The notes under the pieces were generated by a model. The model had not been told where the DNA came from. It saw nothing but the letters and a program-made list of their open reading frames with translations, and did not search any database. The position numbers were made by a program, and so were the translations under genes. From an uncultured Bacteroidota bacterium (GTDB taxonomy: Bacteria; Bacteroidota; Bacteroidia; NS11-12g; UBA955): a stretch of DNA of 6,727 bases. Location: assembly GCA_903879775.1 (NCBI GenBank), contig CAIRMY010000273.1, positions 1 through 6,727 on the forward strand. The letters run 5' to 3'. This document shows positions 1 through 4,653 of this stretch, in pieces. Within the stretch, counting starts at the first letter, position 1. Each line of letters begins with the position of its first letter.

Positions 1-908
1 ATAATTTCATCACAAGCATCTATGCAAGCAGTGCAATGTGTGCATTCCAATTGCGTGCCGTTCCGAATATCAATTCCTGTAGGACAAACATGCAAACATT
101 TTAAACAGTCGATACAATCACCGGCGCTACGTCCAGATTTTTTTCTCAGCTTGCCACGGGGCTCTCCACGAACATAATCATAGGCAACCACTACAGAATA
201 TTTATCGAGTAAGACACCTTGTAGTCGACCATAAGGACAAACAACTGTGCAAACTTGTTCCCTCAAATAAATATAAATAAAGAAGAAAACACTTGAAAAA
301 ATAACCATAGATGTAAATCCACCAACATGCTGAGAAAATGGCTCAGTCATTATTTCTATCAGTGCATCTTTTCCAATGATGTAAGCCAAAAAGGCATTCC
401 CAATTAAAAATGACACAAAGAAAAATATGGCAAATTTCACTCCTCTTTTAAGAATTTTCTCTCTATTCCAAGGCCCTTTTTTCAATGCCAATTGTTTTGG
501 GGCATCACCTTCTATTAAATATTCCAATTTTCTGAAAACCATTTCCATAAAAATGGTTTGCGGACAAGCCCAACCGCAAAACAATCTGCCGAAAGCAACT
601 GAGAATACAATGATAAAAACAATAAAAAGGATCATTGAAATGCCAAATAAATAGAAATCCTGTGACCAAAAAATAAATCCAAAGATTACAAATTTCCGTT
701 CAAGAATATTTAACAATAAAAATGGTTCGCCCTTATATTGAACAAAAGGCAAACCAAAAAAAACAAATAAATAAAATATAGATAACCAAGTGCGGGCTTT
801 ATAAAATTTTCCCGACGGCTTGTATGCGTATACCCACTTTCGTTTCCCAGCTTCATCAATGGTTGAAACTTTGTCTCGAAACGAATCTCCTTCTCCGTTA
901 TTGATCAT
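1..908 (-). CDS. ccoG: CcoG (FixG/RdxA-type) cbb3 oxidase assembly iron-sulfur protein, 3'-partial
   Basis: Membrane-bound polyferredoxin needed for cbb3 oxidase biogenesis; family members have been reported to act in Cu(II) reduction for copper delivery to CuB. The first 302 residues are visible, starting MINNGEGDSF at an ATG (906-908). Four hydrophobic segments lie at about residues 41-56, 86-106, 158-178 and 197-216. Family cysteine motifs are C111-GWA-C115-P, typical of CcoG, and C220-TVV-C224-PYGR. Two classic 4Fe-4S motifs follow: C265, C268, C271, C275-P and C289, C292, C295, C299. The family is usually about 470 aa, so roughly 170 residues, including the C-terminal periplasmic Ig-like domain, should lie beyond the left edge. 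The start is 5 nt after the ccoP stop, and the junction reads TAGGAAGA before ATG, a reasonable Shine-Dalgarno that overlaps the ccoP stop codon. Identification is secure; the ending is unseen. Confidence 0.95.
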   Translation of the reverse strand, partial: MINNGEGDSFRDKVSTIDEAGKRKWVYAYKPSGKFYKARTWLSIFYLFVFFGLPFVQYKGEPFLLLNILERKFVIFGFIFWSQDFYLFGISMILFIVFIIVFSVAFGRLFCGWACPQTIFMEMVFRKLEYLIEGDAPKQLALKKGPWNREKILKRGVKFAIFFFVSFLIGNAFLAYIIGKDALIEIMTEPFSQHVGGFTSMVIFSSVFFFIYIYLREQVCTVVCPYGRLQGVLLDKYSVVVAYDYVRGEPRGKLRKKSGRSAGDCIDCLKCLHVCPTGIDIRNGTQLECTHCTACIDACDEI

Positions 909-913
909 TCTTC

Positions 914-2056
914 CTATTTTTTATCGGAGGGACTTACAACTTGTGCGCTAACTGTTGAATCATTGTTCGCATTTACTCCCTCTTCAATATATAATTCGCC
1001 ATCTTTTGGCAAGCCACCTTTAGGGTTACTTCCTCGAATAGATTTGATGAAATTAGCTAGCCCCTCAATTTGTTTTGGAGTTAGCTCACTGCCCCACGCA
1101 ATCATGCCTTTATTGGTGACACCATATTTAATGGTTTTGAAAATATCTTTGATAGATCCACCATTTTTCCAATATTCATCAGTCAAATTTGGTCCTTGTC
1201 CACCACCCGCCTCGGAGCCGTGACAAACAATACATTTAAGACCAAATAATTCTTTACCAGATGCAATCAATGCGGCATCTCCTTTGTATTCAACTGAATT
1301 TTCATCGACTTTGTTATCATTCATTTTTGCATATGCTTCCTCAACAATTTTAGCTGCTGCGATTTCATTTTTCAATTCTTGAACTTGTAGTGGAGCATCA
1401 GAAAAGTGAAATCTCCATACATAAATAACAGAAAACAAAATGGTCATATAAAATCCATAAAGCCACCAGGGAGGCAATGCATTGTCTAACTCTTTAATGC
1501 CATCGTAATCGTGATCCAATTGAACATCTTTTTCATCTTCAATTTTTACAGAGTTGTTAAATTTATCCCACCAAGAATTGGTCATCGTTTTTTCTTTAGA
1601 TGCAACTTTTTCAGATTCGGGCAATACAATTACCTTTAACCAATAAGCAAAATATAAAATGATCAAGACCTCAAAGAAAATAACTCCCAAAAGCATGTAA
1701 TTCAATTGATGCGTGGTTACAGACCATCCAAATTTTGTTTCAGTGGCCGCATTCAATGAAAATGCAGCCGTGGATAATATCAATATTGCGATTGCTTTTG
1801 CATTTTTCTGAATTTTCATGATTGCCACTTTACTCAATAATGAACCCATAAACAAAATAACAATGCCAAGAGCTACAGCAGTAATCACTAAAATCCAAGG
1901 GATATAACTTTCTATGCCACCAAAAGTTGGTGCGGCAGCTTTAGCTGCTGCAGCAGTCGCATCAGTAGCCACAGAAGCATTTTGAGTTTGCGCGAAAACG
2001 GGTAGATTCAAGCATATACTTAACAAAGCCAAAGTGTTTAAAATATTTCTTTTCAT
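914..2056 (-). CDS. ccoP: CcoP, monoheme c-type cytochrome subunit of cbb3 oxidase
   Basis: Membrane-anchored cytochrome c subunit that passes electrons into the oxidase. The 380-aa protein starts with a signal-peptide-like segment (residues 1-22, ending VFAQT), then an Ala-rich stretch (29-42), a membrane span (about 52-73), a second signal-like hydrophobic segment (about 87-104, preceded by several lysines), a span at about 118-141, and the diagnostic CcoP N-terminal domain at about 180-219 (DHDYDGIKELDNALPPWW followed by a membrane helix). The soluble cytochrome domain has one CxxCH motif, C275-IVC-H279, with M318 in GMIAWG as probable sixth ligand. Proteobacterial CcoP normally has two CxxCH motifs; the single one here matches Bacteroidota CcoP. 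The tail after about residue 345 is hydrophilic and low complexity. The start lies 3 nt after the ccoQ stop (TAA ACC ATG), which suggests translational coupling. Confidence 0.95.
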   Translation of the reverse strand: MKRNILNTLALLSICLNLPVFAQTQNASVATDATAAAAKAAAPTFGGIESYIPWILVITAVALGIVILFMGSLLSKVAIMKIQKNAKAIAILILSTAAFSLNAATETKFGWSVTTHQLNYMLLGVIFFEVLIILYFAYWLKVIVLPESEKVASKEKTMTNSWWDKFNNSVKIEDEKDVQLDHDYDGIKELDNALPPWWLYGFYMTILFSVIYVWRFHFSDAPLQVQELKNEIAAAKIVEEAYAKMNDNKVDENSVEYKGDAALIASGKELFGLKCIVCHGSEAGGGQGPNLTDEYWKNGGSIKDIFKTIKYGVTNKGMIAWGSELTPKQIEGLANFIKSIRGSNPKGGLPKDGELYIEEGVNANNDSTVSAQVVSPSDKK

Positions 2057-2059
2057 GGT

Positions 2060-2221
2060 TTAATCTTTTAAAGGAATGTTTTTTGCATTTTCAATGTAAT
2101 TTTTATTGGCTTTTATTACCCAATACAAGACCACACCAAAAAAAACTGTAAATAAGATTAAAGATGCCATTGGGTAAAAACTTACGCCGTCAATGGTTTT
2201 TAAATAATTGATGAATTTCAT
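2060..2221 (-). CDS. ccoQ: CcoQ-like small single-span subunit of cbb3 oxidase
   Basis: A 53-aa ORF begins MKFINYLKTIDG and ends NIPLKD-TAA. It has one membrane span at about residues 15-36, with a short N-terminal part and a lysine-containing tail, as in CcoQ/FixQ. CcoQ is not catalytic; it is known to stabilise the contact between CcoP and the core. The call rests mainly on position: it sits between the catalytic subunit gene (15-nt gap) and ccoP (3-nt gap), exactly where ccoQ lies in other cbb3 operons, and on size and topology. CcoQ sequences are poorly conserved, so sequence similarity alone would not decide it. No Shine-Dalgarno is visible before the ATG. Confidence 0.85.
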   Translation of the reverse strand: MKFINYLKTIDGVSFYPMASLILFTVFFGVVLYWVIKANKNYIENAKNIPLKD

Positions 2222-2236
2222 ATGTATTGTCTATAA

Positions 2237-4396
2237 TTAATGTTCTGGTAAAGATTCAACTGGCACTGTTTTAATATCTGTTCCAACACGCTGTAAATAA
2301 GCAATTAACGCAACAATTTGAGTATGTGTTAAATCTCTAATGCCTTCCAATTTCATGATTTGAACCACATCTTTATTTTGCATCAAATCATCTACAATTA
2401 TTTTTGCTTGAGCTTCTAAATCGGAATTTGCTTTATTGGCATAATCAACTTCATATGGAACACCCAAAGTTTGCATTGCGCGAATCATCTTTGGCGTTCT
2501 GCGAATATCAATACCTTTCGTGAATAAGAATGGGTAACGAGGCATGATGCTTGTTCTATTCATAGCACTTGGATCATACATATGAGAGAAATGCCACAAA
2601 TTGTTATATTTACCGCCTATTCTCGCTAAATCTGGGCCTGTGCGTTTACTTCCCCATTGGAACGGATGGTCATATACAAACTCACCGGCCTTTGAATATT
2701 CACCATAGCGTTTCACTTCATCTCGAAACGGACGAATCATTTGCGAATGACACGTATAACATCCCTCAGAAATGTAAATATCACGACCATGTAATTCCAA
2801 AGGGGTGTAAGGTTTTACAGCAGAAATTGTAGGAATATTTGATTTGACCAAGAATGTAGGAATTAGCTCAAAAACACCTCCAATTGCCACTACCAATAAA
2901 CTTAGCACCAGCATTTGAATTGGCTTCCGTTCAATGACTCTATGCCAACCTTCTGAATTATGCGCAATATGTTTTTCCAATGCAGGAGCTTCCGCTTCTT
3001 CGTTGGCTAAGAAATTGCCTTTTTGTACAGTTTTATAAATGTTATATACCATAAAACATGCACCAATTAGAAACAACAAACCTCCAATACTTCTCATTAT
3101 ATAAAGTGGACGTAACATGTCTACAGTATCTAAGAAGTTATATTGCAATGTTCCATCTGGGGTGAAAGTTTTCCAGTTTAAGGCTTGTGTAAAACCAGCC
3201 CAATACATTGGTACGGCGTAAAGAACGATACCCAAAGTACCAATCCAAAAATGTGCATTTGCCAAACTCTTAGAATACAATTCAGTTCTAAACATTCGCG
3301 GTATTAACCAATACAAAACAGCGAAAGTCAAAAATCCATTCCACCCTAAAGCACCAACATGAACGTGAGCAATTGTCCAATCAGTAAAGTGACTAATTGC
3401 GTTTACACTCTTCAATGATAGCATTGGGCCTTCAAATGTTGCCATACCATAAGCGGTAATTGCCACAACCATAAACTTCAAAACTGCATCTTCACGAACT
3501 TTATCCCAGGCACCTCGTAAAGTTAATAACCCATTGATCATACCACCCCAACTTGGAGCAATTAACATGATAGAAAAAACCACACCTAAAGATTGTGCCC
3601 AATCAGGTAAAGCTGTATATAATAAATGGTGCGGTCCGGCCCAAATGTAGATAAAGATCAAAGCCCAAAAATGCACAATCGATAATCGGTAGGAATAAAC
3701 AGGCCTATTTGCTGCCTTCGGCAAGAAATAATACATCAAACCCAAATAAGGTGTAGTTAAGAAAAATGCCACTGCGTTGTGACCATACCACCATTGTACC
3801 AGAGCATCTTGAACACCGGCATACCAGCTATAACTTTTTGTAAATTCAATTGGTAACTCAATACTGTTAACAATGTGTAACATGGCAACAGTAATCCAAG
3901 TTCCAATGTAGAACCAAATTGCAACATATAAATGACTTTCTCTACGCTTTAAAATAGTACCAAACATATTGATACCAAATACAACCCAAATTAAAGTAAT
4001 TGCAATATCTAAAGGCCATTCTAACTCGGCATATTCTTTTCCAGTTGAGTATCCCATCCATAAAGTTAAAGCTCCAAAAACGATAATAAACTGCCAGCCC
4101 CAAAAATGTATTTTGCTGAGTAAATCGCTAAACATTCTAGCCTTACAAAGCCTTTGAAGTGAATAGTATACACCCATAAAAATTCCATTCCCAACAAATG
4201 CAAAAATCACCGCATTTGTGTGAACTGGTCTCATTCTACCGAATGTTGTTGGAGCGAAATCTAAGTTAATTCCTGGAAACCACATGGCAATAGCAATCCA
4301 AAGGCCAGCGAGAAATCCTACTATTCCCCACATAATGGTAGCATAAGCAAACCACTTTACTACCTTGTTGTCATAAGAAAATTTTTCTATTTGCAT
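2237..4396 (-). CDS. ccoNO: Fused CcoN-CcoO: cbb3 oxidase catalytic subunit I joined to cytochrome c subunit II
   Basis: Reduces O2 to water at the heme b3/CuB site and pumps protons, in the inner membrane. Residues 1 to about 455 are CcoN, with about 12 membrane helices. Expected ligands are visible: H59 (RPVHTNA) and H346 for low-spin heme b, H344 for heme b3, and H206, H256 and H257 for CuB, with Y250 where the cross-linked tyrosine of C-family oxidases lies. S239, Y316 and E322 match the positions of polar residues of the single K-like proton channel and the metal/propionate region. A hydrophilic linker of about 30 residues (456-490) leads to CcoO: a membrane anchor (about 492-516), heme motif C546-YTC-H550, and M618 (SIMPRYPF) as likely sixth ligand. 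Proteobacteria encode these as two proteins; the fusion is known in Bacteroidota. The ORF is continuous with no stop or frameshift. The start follows ccoS by 9 A-rich nt with no Shine-Dalgarno. Confidence 0.97.
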   Translation of the reverse strand: MQIEKFSYDNKVVKWFAYATIMWGIVGFLAGLWIAIAMWFPGINLDFAPTTFGRMRPVHTNAVIFAFVGNGIFMGVYYSLQRLCKARMFSDLLSKIHFWGWQFIIVFGALTLWMGYSTGKEYAELEWPLDIAITLIWVVFGINMFGTILKRRESHLYVAIWFYIGTWITVAMLHIVNSIELPIEFTKSYSWYAGVQDALVQWWYGHNAVAFFLTTPYLGLMYYFLPKAANRPVYSYRLSIVHFWALIFIYIWAGPHHLLYTALPDWAQSLGVVFSIMLIAPSWGGMINGLLTLRGAWDKVREDAVLKFMVVAITAYGMATFEGPMLSLKSVNAISHFTDWTIAHVHVGALGWNGFLTFAVLYWLIPRMFRTELYSKSLANAHFWIGTLGIVLYAVPMYWAGFTQALNWKTFTPDGTLQYNFLDTVDMLRPLYIMRSIGGLLFLIGACFMVYNIYKTVQKGNFLANEEAEAPALEKHIAHNSEGWHRVIERKPIQMLVLSLLVVAIGGVFELIPTFLVKSNIPTISAVKPYTPLELHGRDIYISEGCYTCHSQMIRPFRDEVKRYGEYSKAGEFVYDHPFQWGSKRTGPDLARIGGKYNNLWHFSHMYDPSAMNRTSIMPRYPFLFTKGIDIRRTPKMIRAMQTLGVPYEVDYANKANSDLEAQAKIIVDDLMQNKDVVQIMKLEGIRDLTHTQIVALIAYLQRVGTDIKTVPVESLPEH

Positions 4397-4405
4397 TTTT
4401 ATTTT

Positions 4406-4567
4406 TTATTTTTCTGTTTTTTGTTTGACACTATCATCAACCAATATCCTAAATGCATTTGCATCAGGATCTTCAAATTGACCTGTTTTGGCACTCCACA
4501 GATAAGCAACTAAAAATGAAGCCGCTACCAAAATGCTACATACCATGAGAATGATTATAACCGACAT
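4406..4567 (-). CDS. ccoS: CcoS, small cbb3 oxidase maturation protein
   Basis: A 53-aa ORF starting MSVIIILMVC. It has one N-terminal membrane span (about residues 2-24), then the CcoS signature: WSAKTGQFEDPD followed by ANAFRILVDD, corresponding to the family pattern GQF/Y-D-D followed by a small residue and RIL. The tail is short and lysine-rich. CcoS is required for insertion of heme and copper cofactors into CcoN; without it an inactive oxidase assembles. It ends 9 nt before the ccoN-O fusion, so the two are surely cotranscribed and probably coupled. It follows an 86-bp gap holding a palindrome and a possible promoter, which makes it the likely first gene of the oxidase transcription unit. 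Confidence 0.93.
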   Translation of the reverse strand: MSVIIILMVCSILVAASFLVAYLWSAKTGQFEDPDANAFRILVDDSVKQKTEK

Positions 4568-4569
4568 AT

Positions 4570-4610
4570 TGTAAGCTTCAAAATGACTCTATTTTCTTCC
4601 TAAATCCAAT
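4570..4610 (-). promoter_or_regulatory. Possible Bacteroidota-type promoter for ccoS-NO-Q-P-G
   Basis: On the minus strand, TTG (4609-4607) is followed after 20 nt by TCATTTTG (4586-4579). This resembles the Bacteroidota promoter pattern of TTTG near -33 and TAnnTTTG near -7, but the usually important A at the second position of the -7 element is C here. A start site a few bases downstream would give a very short leader before the ccoS ATG at 4567. The position fits: it is the only roomy gap in the cluster and lies downstream of the FNR-like palindrome. The match is partial and AT-rich DNA gives such matches by chance, so this is a weak call. Confidence 0.25.
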
Positions 4611-4626
4611 GATGTATCTCATCTAC

Positions 4627-4648
4627 AAACATGATTTTAATCATGTTT
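4627..4648. promoter_or_regulatory. 22-bp near-palindrome with an FNR/CRP-family-like core
   Basis: Perfect 10-bp inverted arms, AAACATGATT and AATCATGTTT, flank a central TT. The inner 14 bp (4631-4644) read ATGAT, TTTA, ATCAT, which differs from the FNR consensus TTGAT-N4-ATCAA only at the two outermost bases. It lies in the ccoI-ccoS gap, 5 bp after the ccoI stop and about 60 bp upstream of the ccoS start, a common activating position for this regulator family. FNR, FixK or Anr control of cbb3 operons is well established in Proteobacteria. The alternative is an AU-rich hairpin after ccoI; however, on the minus strand it is followed by GTAGATG rather than a U-run, so an intrinsic terminator for ccoI is unlikely. 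Confidence 0.55.
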
Positions 4649-4653
4649 TAATT

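Noticed and set aside
427..654. Plus-strand open frame of 75 codons
   Set aside because: It lies wholly inside ccoG on the opposite strand, where the minus frame carries clear cysteine motifs and membrane segments. It has no recognisable domain.
963..1223. Plus-strand open frame of 86 codons
   Set aside because: Antisense to the cytochrome domain of ccoP, with no recognisable features. The minus strand encodes the heme motif here.
1935..1956. GC-rich inverted repeats around CTGCTGCAGCAG in ccoP
   Set aside because: They arise from runs of GCA/GCT alanine codons in the Ala-rich linker of ccoP and need no separate function, though the site could be prone to slippage.
2569..2832. Plus-strand open frame of 87 codons
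   Set aside because: Antisense to the CcoO half of the fusion, covering the CxxCH region; a shadow of a strongly conserved coding sequence.
4610..4625. Second small inverted repeat (GATG and CATC around AGATA) next to the palindrome
   Set aside because: The arms are only 4 bp and poorly placed, well within chance for this composition.
4627..4648. Palindrome as an intrinsic terminator of ccoI
   Set aside because: The stem is AT-rich with almost no GC and is not followed by a U-run in the ccoI direction. The FNR-like core explains the symmetry better.
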